Shown piece after piece: positions 33,048-41,563 of a stretch of DNA of 55,310 nucleotides. Position numbers and translations under genes: made by a program. Below the pieces are notes generated by a model. It had not been told where the DNA came from. It did no database searches and saw only the letters and a list, made by a program, of their open reading frames with translations. Source of the stretch: Multifurca ochricompacta (Eukaryota > Basidiomycota > Agaricomycetes > Russulales > Russulaceae); NCBI GenBank assembly GCA_022496185.1, contig WTXG01000235.1, forward strand, positions 1 through 55,310, written 5' to 3'. Position 1 is the stretch's first letter, and every line of letters starts with the position of its first letter.

Positions 33048-33633
33048 TGTTACAACCTCTACCATCTGTCCCCATTTTCTTTCTATTGCCCAACGACGAC
33101 CCTTCCTTGCCGCCTACTTTACACTTCTCGATTACATCTCCATCGTGGGACCCCTCACGTGCCCTGCTCCCATCCCCGTGACCCAGTTTACATTTGTTGA
33201 CGCGCTGTTTACTCATGATTGCTTTCTTATCTCTTTATCTCCTTATCTTAAGATCGGACACTTACTTAGTACCCTATCAGAAGCTAGGCTTTACGCCCTA
33301 CGCTTTCGTATATTTGGGCCCACCTGACTCGGTACTCTTATCTCGTAGACGCCCACTGAGTTACGTATATAAGTCCGCTGTAGCTACCCTGTAGACCTCA
33401 GACTTGACTTATCGAATACATCGGTGCCTGTCTTCTGGACATCCCCTTTGATCTTTGACTCAGTTGTCTCAAGTGCTTTTGGCACTTCTCCGCTCAACAT
33501 CGTCTTAGGGAAGCGTCCCTTTGACTTTGACTCGTCCCCCTTTCACTCCAAGAAGCCTTGTTGGTTTCTTATCTGACTCTACGAATTACGCTGTCACACA
33601 AGTCGTGTGGAACGTCCTGCACCGGACGTAACA
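33048..33633 (+). repeat. Gypsy-2 5' LTR
   Basis: TGTTACAACC...GGACGTAACA. TATA box TATATAAG at 33366-33373. The self-primer 11-mer AGACTTGACTT at 33400-33410 starts 34 nt after the TATA box begins, which places it at the expected RNA 5' end. From there to Gag I find no ATG. Confidence 0.95.
33366..33410 (+). promoter_or_regulatory. Gypsy-2 promoter and predicted RNA 5' end
   Basis: TATATAAG at 33366 and the predicted 5' end AGACTTGACTT at 33400-33410. The spacing of 34 nt is typical of TATA to transcription start. The transcription start itself is inferred, not seen. Confidence 0.65.
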
Positions 33634-33635
33634 TC

Positions 33636-33646
33636 AAGTCAAGTCT
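33636..33646 (+). promoter_or_regulatory. Gypsy-2 self-primer binding site
   Basis: AAGTCAAGTCT, 2 nt after the LTR, is the exact complement of AGACTTGACTT at 33400-33410. In gypsy-1 both partners carry a different middle base pair (CG instead of CA/TG), so pairing is kept by a matched change. Confidence 0.75.
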
Positions 33647-33652
33647 CTCATC

Positions 33653-35170
33653 GTGGCTTCCAGCCGCAGTCAGACCTTGTTTAAAGAAGAACTTATCGAA
33701 CGTCGAGAAGAGCATAATCTTTCACAGCAGACACTTGGCTCTGCCACCTGGAAGGACTTTGAATCCGAGTTTGGATACTACGTCTATCACGACGGAAGAT
33801 ACCAACCGGTAGAATACGACGACGAGAAGAGGGTTTGGTATCGGATCCGATACTCGGATAGCCGACACTCTTGGGTCACTACAGGACCCGCCCCACCTGA
33901 ATTCGGATTAGGACCATGGAGAGAAAATCCCCCGGCCATTGTCACGGACTCTGAACCAGAAGAGTACGTAGAAGAACATAGCGAAGAAGCACTGGTATTA
34001 GCGTCGACTACAACCCCAGTTGCACCAGCAGTTGTCACGATCAGAGCCCCTGCTTTGACAACTCCTCAGAGATCCACACAGTCCACCAGTACCGTCACTC
34101 CATCCAAACAAAGAATGTCTACTATTGCCGCCCAGCTCCCAGACCCAGTCCCTCTTCCCCCGCCGCCTCCGCCAGCAATGATGCCACCAAATATACCGCC
34201 ACCTTCTGGACGGCTGTCGGGAGTATTGCCCCAGACATTCACCGGAGACCGCTCCCAGAGCAAGAAATTCATGTTGGAGTTCACAACATTCAAGAACTTC
34301 AACCATGATGTTCCCCAGATCATCAACCCCTTTCAGCATGCCAATCTCTTCCTATCTCTGATACGAGGAGACGCAGTAGATGACTGGACAATGGAACAGC
34401 TGGAGTGGCTGAACGAACAAGTTGAAAGTGGTCGTCGTACCACTAGTGAAGGTCTTTGGGAAACGGTTGCCCAGAGATTCAAAGATGCGTTCACAGATGG
34501 GCAGGCCAAGCAGAAGGCTGCCCGAGAGCTGAAATCCCTTAAAATGGAAAAGGGAGAATTGGATGCCTATGTGGCAAAGTTCAGAAGCCTGGCTAATAGG
34601 GCTGGGTATGACACAGATGAAGAGGCTACATTGGACCTCTTCTCGCAAGGGTTGCCCAACCCGCTGGTCAAAAACATTATCCAGTTCCATCACCCCCAGG
34701 ACTGGGATACATGGGTCGATGCTGCCAGACGACAGCAACAGGATTACCTTGACTTCCAGACACGTTTCGGAGTCGACACTAAGAAAGGAAAAACCCGTGA
34801 CCAGTGGAAGGCCGCCTTTGGAGTTAAACCCGCCCACGCCTCCCAGAGGGATCCAAACGCGATGGACACCTCGGCTGACAGAACCAGAGCGCGAGTGGCG
34901 CTTACTGAGGATGAGAGACAAACGCTGATGAAGGAGGGGAGATGCTTTCGCTGCAAGGCGTTGGGCCACATGTCAAGGGAATGCCCAAAGAAAGGGGCAC
35001 GAGTGGCGGAAGCAACGGTCTCACCTATCCGCAACAATCCACCCACCGTCGACAAGAAAACGCCGACGAAAGAAGAAAAGGCGCAAGAAATATGGGCAAA
35101 CATGATGAAGGAGAGTGAGGAAGTGCGAGCCATCTTGGTAGAGAAGGCGTTCGCCAAAAAGGATTTTTGA
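33653..35170 (+). CDS. Gypsy-2 Gag (505 aa), with GTG where ATG is expected
   Basis: Particle protein. N-terminal domain (about 1-100), Pro-rich linker (about 165-180), capsid domain with the TFTGDRSQSKKFMLEF start (near 198) and helical body to about 370, then the CCHC knuckle CFRCKALGHMSREC at 431-444. Start set at 33653 because it aligns with the ATG of gypsy-1 Gag, but the codon here is GTG. The first in-frame ATG is at 34115, after residue 154. Either a near-cognate start is used, or this copy lost its start and depends on Gag from others. The stop TGA at 35168 follows GAT TTT and overlaps Pol. Confidence 0.9.
   Translation: MASSRSQTLFKEELIERREEHNLSQQTLGSATWKDFESEFGYYVYHDGRYQPVEYDDEKRVWYRIRYSDSRHSWVTTGPAPPEFGLGPWRENPPAIVTDSEPEEYVEEHSEEALVLASTTTPVAPAVVTIRAPALTTPQRSTQSTSTVTPSKQRMSTIAAQLPDPVPLPPPPPPAMMPPNIPPPSGRLSGVLPQTFTGDRSQSKKFMLEFTTFKNFNHDVPQIINPFQHANLFLSLIRGDAVDDWTMEQLEWLNEQVESGRRTTSEGLWETVAQRFKDAFTDGQAKQKAARELKSLKMEKGELDAYVAKFRSLANRAGYDTDEEATLDLFSQGLPNPLVKNIIQFHHPQDWDTWVDAARRQQQDYLDFQTRFGVDTKKGKTRDQWKAAFGVKPAHASQRDPNAMDTSADRTRARVALTEDERQTLMKEGRCFRCKALGHMSRECPKKGARVAEATVSPIRNNPPTVDKKTPTKEEKAQEIWANMMKESEEVRAILVEKAFAKKDF
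35162..35170 (+). promoter_or_regulatory. Gag-Pol -1 frameshift site (shifty stop)
   Basis: Gag codons GAT TTT TGA. A one-base backward slip of the Phe tRNA on T-TTT re-pairs with TTT and makes the next codon TTG, opening Pol. The same nine bases end Gag in gypsy-1 (15440-15448). A downstream stimulatory structure was not tested. Confidence 0.6.
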
Positions 35171-38100
35171 TTGGCTCTACCCCATCGGCCTGGGCACGAG
35201 CATTACATGTAACCTCTGTGTATACTAGTCGCTTCAAATCACTGAAAATACCAGTACATTTCGAGACTACGCAGAGGACGGCCGACCGAGACATCCTGAT
35301 AGATTCAGGAGCTACCGACAACTTCATCAGTCCGCGAATGGCAAGGACTATGGGTTTGGGGACGCTGGAACTTCCCCAAGAAAAGAATATTTGGAATATA
35401 GATGGGACGGCCAATAAAGCTGGGAAGATCACTCATTACACCGACCTCAACGTCCAAGTAGGAGAAAGGACAAAAGCAATCCGATTTCTTGTCACCAATC
35501 TAGGGAGTGAAGATCTGATCCTAGGGTATCCGTGGTTAGCTGCGTTTGAACCAAAAATCAATTGGAGCGATGCAACCATGGACAAGGAACATTACCCTGT
35601 TCTTATTACATCGTTGGGATATGATTATGCTGTCAGACATGCGAAGACAGTAGAAGAGGACGAAGGTCACTGTTATGCTACGAAGGCATCGGAACTTGCC
35701 CAAAAGGCAGTAGAGGGACATACTGAGAAGACCTTTGAAGAGGTGGTGCCAACAGTGTATCACCAACACTGGAAGGTGTTCTCGGAAGAGGAATCACAAC
35801 GTTTCCCACCTGCGCGACCTTGGGATCATGCTATCGAATTTACACCTGACACCCCATCTGCCATCGACTGCAAAATCTACCCGCTATCCCCGAAGGAACA
35901 GACAGCTCTCACGACGTTCCTCGAAGAGCACCTCGCAAAAGGCTATATTCGTCCATCCAAGTCACCATATGCATCACCCTTCTTCTTCATCAAGAAGAAG
36001 GATGGTAAACTCCGACCAGTCCAGGATTATCGACGAATAAACGCTCATACCATAAAGAATGCTTACCCCCTCCCTCTTATCTCTGAACTCATCGATACCA
36101 TGCGGGACAAGTCCCTCTTCTCCAAAATGGACGTCCGATGGGGGTACAACAACATCAGAATTAAGGAAGGAGATCAGTGTAAAGCCGCGTTTAAAACCAA
36201 CCAGGGACTCTTTGAGCCAAATGTCATGTTCTTCGGTCTTACCAACTCGCCCGCCACTTTTCAATCTATGATGAATCACATTTTCCGCGACCTCATCCTC
36301 ACAGGTGAAGTAGTGGTGTACATGGACGACATCCTTGTGGCGACGACAGACGATTTGGCCCATCACCGAGAGCGGGTCCACCAGGTATTGGGGATTCTAC
36401 ACGAACACGATCTATATCTCAAACCAGCCAAGTGCTCGTTTGAACAACGAAGTGTAGAATACCTCGGGGTTATCCTGGAAGGAGGATGTGTCCGAATGGA
36501 CCCGGTAAAAGTGCAGGGGATCCGGGAGTGGCCCGTACCCATGTGTATCAAGGATGTGCGATCCTTCATTGGATTCTGCAATTTCTACCGACGGTTTGTA
36601 CGAGGATTCTCCGGAATTGCCCAACCATTGAATGGGCTACTGAAGAAGGACGTACCCTGGCACTGGGGCGATGAACAACAACGAGCCTTTGAACAGATCC
36701 GAGATATCGTGGGCTCAGAGCCAGTCCTTCTGCAGCCAGATCTGGAGAAACCCTTCGAACTTGAAGTTGATGCGTCGCGCTTTGCAAATGGAGCAGTACT
36801 AAACCAACGGGACATGACAGGCTTGCTTCACCCGGTTGCCTTTTATTCGGAAACATTCTCACCGGCAGAACGAAATTACGACATTTGGGATAGAGAACTG
36901 CTCGCTATTGTAAAAGCATTACGACATTGGCGACCATACCTAGCAGGGACCCCCCACAAAACCATTATTCACACCGACCACTCCAACCTGTTGTACTGGA
37001 AAGAGCCCCACAAGATTAGTCGACGGGTCGCCCGTGAAGTCCTAGAGCTGGAAGAATACAACTTCGTGTTGAAACACATTGCAGGGAGTCGCAATGCACG
37101 TGCGGATGCCCTGTCACGACGACCTGACTTGAACAGTGGCGAAGAGGACAATAATGATGTCACAGTCCTACCTGAAGAGGTGTTCGCAAAAACCGCTGTC
37201 GTGAGCCTCCACGACATGGACTTATGGGCTCAAGTGTCACAAAACATGAACCAACGGTTATGCGAGTCATGGGCAGATGCACATAATCTAAAGAAGATCG
37301 ATGGCCTTTGGTGGAAGGAGGGAGACCGACTCGTTGTCACCGGTGGCGACAACATTAAGAGGGGGGTGATCCATTTTCACCACGACCTCCCTTCTGCGGG
37401 ACACCCCGGCATTGCTAACACGTACGCCTTGGCCAAACGAGACTACTGGTGGCCAAACATGAAGAAGGATGTGGAAGATTATGTGAAGGGATGTGCGGAC
37501 TGCCAAGCCAACAAAGTAAACACGCACCCACACCCGCCAGCGCCATTCCCAATCACACCCACAGCCTCAACACCATTCCAGACTGTCGCGATGGACTTCA
37601 TAGTCAAACTCCCCGTCTCCAGAGGGTTCGACTCCATCTTAACCATCACTGACCACGATTGCTCTAAAGCGGCACTATTCATACCCTGTAACGAGTCCAT
37701 CACAGCGGAAGGAGTAGCCAAACTCTACCTGGATCATGTCTACAGACACTACGGCCTCCCAGAAAAGATCATCTCCGACCGTGACCCGCGCTTCACCTCC
37801 GCATTTGCCAGAGCGCTCTGTAAGACCTTGGACATCACCCAAAACGTCTCGACTGCCTATCATCCACAGACTGACGGACAGTCAGAAAGAACAAACCAGT
37901 GGCTAGAACAATACCTTCGGTTCTGGTGCAATGGACGACAGGACGATTGGGCCGACTGGTTGGCAATGGCGGAGTTTGCACACAACTCATGGCCTAACGG
38001 GACCACTAAAACCCCCCCATTCTCACTTATCATGGGATGGACGCCACGGACTAACTGGACTAAGAAACCCACAAACGTCCCATCCGCTGCGCAGCGTATC

Positions 38101-38634
38101 AGCCAATGGGAAGAGATCCGGAAATCGGCCAATGAGAATCTGCTCAAGGCACAAAGAACCTTATCTGAAAGACCATCGAAGTTCACACCTTATCGGACCA
38201 ATGACCTCGTCTGGCTGGAGGGAAAGAACATCCACACGTCACACCCCACGGCCAAACTAGCCCCCCGACGTCACGGGCCCTTCGAGATAACAAGGAAGCT
38301 GTCAGACGTGTCGTATGAACTCAAACTTCCGCCCACATGGAGAATTCATCCGGTCTTCCATGCTAGACTTCTGACGCCTTACAAAGAAACATCCCTGCAT
38401 GGGGAAAACTTCCCGAGACCCCCCCCTGAATTAATCGATGGAGAAGCAGAGTGGGAAGTGGAGCGAATTCTAGACTCCTCACGTAAGGGCCGAGGGCGCA
38501 AGTTGCATTACCTAGTCAAGTGGAAGGGATTCCCAGACTCTGACAGCTCGTGGGAGCCAGCAGGGGATATCTTTGCCCCGGTCCTTATCTCAGAGTTCCA
38601 CGCCCGACATCCTGAAGCGCCCAAGAATAGTTAA
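35167..38634 (+). CDS. Gypsy-2 Pol polyprotein with chromodomain (about 1155 aa)
   Basis: Open throughout, in the -1 frame to Gag. Aspartic protease with DSGA at residues 46-49. Reverse transcriptase (about 235-420) with YMDD at 385-388. RNase H starting with VDAS (Asp 535) and HTDHSN. Integrase zinc domain (HHDLPSAGH...CADCQ, about 736-785), catalytic core with Asp 810 (AMDFIVKLP), Asp 871 (ISDRDPRFTS) and Glu 907 (QTDGQSERT). The 35 residues between the last two are the classic spacing. Then a GPY/F-like module and a C-terminal chromodomain (about 1095-1145, EWEVERIL, LVKWKGFPDSDSSWEP). This is the full chromovirus set; chromodomains of this kind direct integration to heterochromatin. No separate ATG: expression needs frameshifting. 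Confidence 0.95.
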   Translation: MIGSTPSAWARALHVTSVYTSRFKSLKIPVHFETTQRTADRDILIDSGATDNFISPRMARTMGLGTLELPQEKNIWNIDGTANKAGKITHYTDLNVQVGERTKAIRFLVTNLGSEDLILGYPWLAAFEPKINWSDATMDKEHYPVLITSLGYDYAVRHAKTVEEDEGHCYATKASELAQKAVEGHTEKTFEEVVPTVYHQHWKVFSEEESQRFPPARPWDHAIEFTPDTPSAIDCKIYPLSPKEQTALTTFLEEHLAKGYIRPSKSPYASPFFFIKKKDGKLRPVQDYRRINAHTIKNAYPLPLISELIDTMRDKSLFSKMDVRWGYNNIRIKEGDQCKAAFKTNQGLFEPNVMFFGLTNSPATFQSMMNHIFRDLILTGEVVVYMDDILVATTDDLAHHRERVHQVLGILHEHDLYLKPAKCSFEQRSVEYLGVILEGGCVRMDPVKVQGIREWPVPMCIKDVRSFIGFCNFYRRFVRGFSGIAQPLNGLLKKDVPWHWGDEQQRAFEQIRDIVGSEPVLLQPDLEKPFELEVDASRFANGAVLNQRDMTGLLHPVAFYSETFSPAERNYDIWDRELLAIVKALRHWRPYLAGTPHKTIIHTDHSNLLYWKEPHKISRRVAREVLELEEYNFVLKHIAGSRNARADALSRRPDLNSGEEDNNDVTVLPEEVFAKTAVVSLHDMDLWAQVSQNMNQRLCESWADAHNLKKIDGLWWKEGDRLVVTGGDNIKRGVIHFHHDLPSAGHPGIANTYALAKRDYWWPNMKKDVEDYVKGCADCQANKVNTHPHPPAPFPITPTASTPFQTVAMDFIVKLPVSRGFDSILTITDHDCSKAALFIPCNESITAEGVAKLYLDHVYRHYGLPEKIISDRDPRFTSAFARALCKTLDITQNVSTAYHPQTDGQSERTNQWLEQYLRFWCNGRQDDWADWLAMAEFAHNSWPNGTTKTPPFSLIMGWTPRTNWTKKPTNVPSAAQRISQWEEIRKSANENLLKAQRTLSERPSKFTPYRTNDLVWLEGKNIHTSHPTAKLAPRRHGPFEITRKLSDVSYELKLPPTWRIHPVFHARLLTPYKETSLHGENFPRPPPELIDGEAEWEVERILDSSRKGRGRKLHYLVKWKGFPDSDSSWEPAGDIFAPVLISEFHARHPEAPKNS

Positions 38635-38709
38635 AAGGAAGACCCACATCCCAAGTAAAATCCCCAGTACATGCTCCCCCAGCAATGTCCTACCACTCTC
38701 GAATCCATC

Positions 38710-39909
38710 ATGTCTTTTGTCGCTGCCAACGCCGCCGTCGATGCCTTCACCTCTTCCGTTGTAGTTGTCGAGAACTTCCCCTCTACCCATCCCTCCACTC
38801 GTCCCTCCTCCCCCATTGATTACGAAGCTGCTGAAGCTCGGGTCAAGAACCAATCTCCCAACCCTAACGATGATTTCGAACACAGCGAGGAACCACACCC
38901 AAACGACCTGGTGGGTATGGAATCGGATGACGAAGTCCCGGAGTTCCCATTTATCACCAACAACCCCAACTCCTCCATGTACTACCCACTAGAGATCACC
39001 ATGAGCGAGGGGACTACCGCAATCGCTAAGTACATCTTCTATACCAATGGAGGAATGGATGTCGCTGGATGCATGAAGAAGGACGGTCCGGTTTATGGAG
39101 CTCCAGTTTATCTGGAAGAAAGGTACACCGGTCGCCTGCATCACACGATGACCGACGAGCAGTTGGGGCACTTGGCTGCTGAAGATCCCAGAGCCTTCGC
39201 CATCGATGAAGTATTGAGTGACATGCGACTTCCGCACCTCAAAGCCGAGGTAATGAGGCTGCGGAAGAACTTAACCTTGCGCAATACACTCAACCGACAA
39301 TACAAAGAACATGCCAAGATGATGGCCCGACTAACCAATGGGATGTTCCAGATCGAGCAGGAGTTGGTGGAAATTCGGAAGAGGTTGGAGAAAGGGGATG
39401 CATACCAGACAATTGCCGAGAGGTACGCTGACACATACGCCCGACCCCTCCCCCCGCGATCACTGGGAGCCGCCCCGGTATTGCTGCCGAATCGATTTGA
39501 GATGCCGCGCCTGCATGAGAACCCCCGCGGGGAAACGTGCTGGCGCTGTGACAGTAAGTACCACATTAGCTGGAACTGTCCTCTCAACCGCAAGTGGTGC
39601 CGGCACTGTCGCAGTAATCTGCACTGGAGCAGGTTCTGCATCTTCCGCCGAGTAGGAGTCGCCCCGACCATCAATAACCCGTCCGGGTGGTGCGGCAAGT
39701 GCCTGCGTCACAATTCGGGACACCGGGAGTTGGACTGCCCCGTTCATGACTTGTGCCGCTCGTGCGGACAACGAGGTCCCTACGGATTCCTCTGTACTCA
39801 CCAATGTCCCCAAGATGCAGACAAGGAGAATTACACCATGGACGATCGTAATGTAGCTGACGATTATCTGGAGTTGGTACAAGATGATGACGGTACGAGT
39901 CGTTTCTAG
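38710..39909 (+). CDS. Gypsy-2 ORF3: 399-aa zinc-knuckle protein of unknown function
   Basis: Lies between Pol (75 nt away, same frame, two stops between) and the 3' LTR. N-terminal 60 residues Ser/Pro/acidic. A central conserved domain without a family I can name (residues about 95-150, IAKYIFYTNGGMDVAGCMKK and YGAPVYLEERYTGRLHH). A Leu/Arg/Lys-rich helix, probably coiled coil (about 170-230). Then cysteine motifs: CWRCDSKYHISWNC (277-290) and CRHCRSNLHWSRFC (297-310) are exact CX2CX4HX4C knuckles. CGKC...HRELDC (328-343) and CRSC...C (349-366) are variants. Acidic tail LVQDDDGTSRF. Start at 38710 by agreement with gypsy-1; an upstream in-frame ATG is at 38671. Probably a nucleic-acid binding accessory protein; its role is unknown. 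Confidence 0.85.
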   Translation: MSFVAANAAVDAFTSSVVVVENFPSTHPSTRPSSPIDYEAAEARVKNQSPNPNDDFEHSEEPHPNDLVGMESDDEVPEFPFITNNPNSSMYYPLEITMSEGTTAIAKYIFYTNGGMDVAGCMKKDGPVYGAPVYLEERYTGRLHHTMTDEQLGHLAAEDPRAFAIDEVLSDMRLPHLKAEVMRLRKNLTLRNTLNRQYKEHAKMMARLTNGMFQIEQELVEIRKRLEKGDAYQTIAERYADTYARPLPPRSLGAAPVLLPNRFEMPRLHENPRGETCWRCDSKYHISWNCPLNRKWCRHCRSNLHWSRFCIFRRVGVAPTINNPSGWCGKCLRHNSGHRELDCPVHDLCRSCGQRGPYGFLCTHQCPQDADKENYTMDDRNVADDYLELVQDDDGTSRF

Positions 39910-39926
39910 CCGGGTCTGCTAGAACC

Positions 39927-39940
39927 AGAAGAGGGGGTGA
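39927..39940 (+). promoter_or_regulatory. Gypsy-2 polypurine tract
   Basis: AGAAGAGGGGGTGA directly before the 3' LTR, the place of the plus-strand primer. Gypsy-1 has the similar GAAAGGAGGGTGA. Confidence 0.75.
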
Positions 39941-40526
39941 TGTTACAACCTCTACCATCTGTCCCCATTTTCTTTCTATTGCCCAACGACGACCCTTCCT
40001 TGCCGCCTACTTTACACTTCTCGATTACATCTCCATCGTGGGACCCCTCACGTGCCCTGCTCCCATCCCCGTGACCCAGTTTACATTTGTTGACGCGCTG
40101 TTTACTCATGATTGCTTTCTTATCTCTTTATCTCCTTATCTTAAGATCGGACACTTACTTAGTACCCTATCAGAAGCTAGGCTTTACGCCCTACGCTTTC
40201 GTATATTTGGGCCCACCTGACTCGGTACTCTTATCTCGTAGACGCCCACTGAGTTACGTATATAAGTCCGCTGTAGCTACCCTGTAGACCTCAGACTTGA
40301 CTTATCGAATACATCGGTGCCTGTCTTCTGGACATCCCCTTTGATCTTTGACTCAGTTGTCTCAAGTGCTTTTGGCACTTCTCCGCTCAACATCGTCTTA
40401 GGGAAGCGTCCCTTTGACTTTGACTCGTCCCCCTTTCACTCCAAGAAGCCTTGTTGGTTTCTTATCTGACTCTACGAATTACGCTGTCACACAAGTCGTG
40501 TGGAACGTCCTGCACCGGACGTAACA
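39941..40526 (+). repeat. Gypsy-2 3' LTR
   Basis: 586 bp. No difference from the 5' LTR found on reading both. Confidence 0.96.
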
Positions 40527-40628
40527 CCCAGGATGGAGATGTAATCAAGAAGTGGAGGGTAGGTGGAAGTGAAGGGTTTGTGTTAGGAAGTGTGAAAAAC
40601 AGGGGGACGCTCGGCAAGGGTCGTAACA

Positions 40629-40928
40629 TCACCCCCTCTGTTGGTTCAAACTGACCCAGCTAGAAACGTGCACCATCATCATCCTGTACCAAGTCCACAT
40701 AATCATCTGCTACATTACAATCTCTGATGGTATAAGTCTCATCCTCCGTGCACTGATGGGTGTGTAAGAAGCTGTACAGGCCTCGCCATCCACATTGTGG
40801 ACACATATTGTAGACAGGACAGTCAATTTTGTGATGCCCAGCATTGTGACGCAGGCATTTACCACACCAGCCAGATGGGTTGATAATTGTGGGAGCAACC
40901 CCCAGTCATTGGAAGATGCAGAACCGAC
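40629..40928 (-). pseudogene. Gypsy-3 ORF3, C-terminal 90 codons
   Basis: Minus-strand frame gives FCIFQ-stop-LGVAPTIINPSGW, then CGKCLRHNAGHHKIDC and CPQCGW, ending in VDLVQDDDGARF. All zinc-binding Cys/His of the third knuckle are kept. The stop is TGA where gypsy-2 has Arg. Truncated at 40929 by a copia-type LTR. Confidence 0.85.
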
Positions 40929-41331
40929 TGTTGAGCAGGCATGAGGCACAGCATACTGACTGTAGATGTTAGCAGGTTAAGCTAAAAGACAAGTTAGACT
41001 TCAGAGGTGAAGAAAACTCTGAAGTGTAGAGGACGAAACAGACACCCTTATATACACTTCCAAGGGATGGTCTGTGCACTGGGAATAAGTCCACAAGTGC
41101 CAGACAAAGTCCAAACAACAAACAAGAGGGAATAAGGCCATTGGCCAGTAAGGTATCACATGCTTGTACATCATTACTAAGGTACATCAGTCAGCTACTG
41201 CAGAATGTGAGAAAGAAAGTAATAATGATATGATAAAAAGTCCAAAACTCCGGAATTTAATCTAATCCTTAAGGTAGCTAATCTGATCACCTGATGCCTG
41301 AAGCATCACTGAACACGTCCTGTGTTCAACA
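40929..41331 (-). mobile_element. Internally deleted copia-type LTR (403 bp)
   Basis: TGTTGAGCAGGCATGAGG...GTGTTCAACA, close to the copia-2 LTR but lacking about 100 bp in the hairpin-repeat part. Flanking 5-mers CCGAC and CTTAC differ, so there is no target duplication. Different relics lie on its two sides, which suggests it is a recombination junction. Confidence 0.8.
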
Positions 41332-41529
41332 CTTACTCCATTGATGTCTTCAACATGATGTCATCTCTTAGTACATATATAAACCATAGTTACAAAGCTC
41401 AGACTCCTTAGTCTTGAGTTCCTTGTATCTTACTTGGCTCTTGAATCTCAGGGATCTCCTTTCATCTAAACACCCAAACTAGCTTTGAAATTGGCAACTG
41501 AGCTTTGAACATAACATTAGCTCAAGACT
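41332..41529 (+). repeat. LTR end and self-primer site of gypsy-F
   Basis: An LTR fragment ending ACATAACA at 41516. It keeps a TATATAAA box at 41376 and, 34 nt on, AGTCTTGAGTT (41410-41420). Two nt after the LTR, AGCTCAAGACT (41519-41529) is complementary to it at 10 of 11 positions. The left part of the LTR is lost at the 41331 junction. Confidence 0.6.
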
Positions 41530-41563
41530 AACCACAGACTAATGACCTTTTGAAACAGATACT

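Larger units (their letters stand above)
33048..40526 (+). mobile_element. Gypsy-2: young, nearly intact chromovirus with ORF3 (7479 bp)
   Basis: The two 586-bp LTRs (33048-33633 and 39941-40526) look identical base for base. Target duplication CCCAG (33043-33047 and 40527-40531). Gag, Pol and ORF3 are all open. Sequence is rich in CpG compared with all other elements here. The only visible flaw is GTG in place of the ATG that starts Gag in gypsy-1. It landed inside the gypsy-3 LTR, so it is the youngest layer of this nest. Likely capable of movement, or moved recently with help in trans. Confidence 0.96.
31564..40928 (-). mobile_element. Gypsy-3 remnant: 3' LTR plus ORF3 end, twice interrupted
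   Basis: The LTR in minus orientation is 31564-32041, 33035-33047 and 40532-40628, about 588 bp in total, the length of LTR-B. It is cut by the hAT-like element 32042-33026 and by gypsy-2 33048-40526, each with its own duplication. Only about 300 bp of internal sequence follows (40629-40928, the end of ORF3) before a copia-type LTR. The LTR keeps AGACTCGACTT on the minus strand. Confidence 0.87.

Noticed and set aside
38953..39698. Minus-strand ORFs of 82-185 codons opposite gypsy-2 ORF3
   Set aside because: ORF3 on the plus strand has knuckle motifs conserved in three copies; the antisense frames are not conserved in gypsy-1.
38710..39909. ORF3 as an envelope gene
   Set aside because: No signal peptide, membrane segment or glycosylation-rich ectodomain; the Cys/His pattern is of zinc knuckles.
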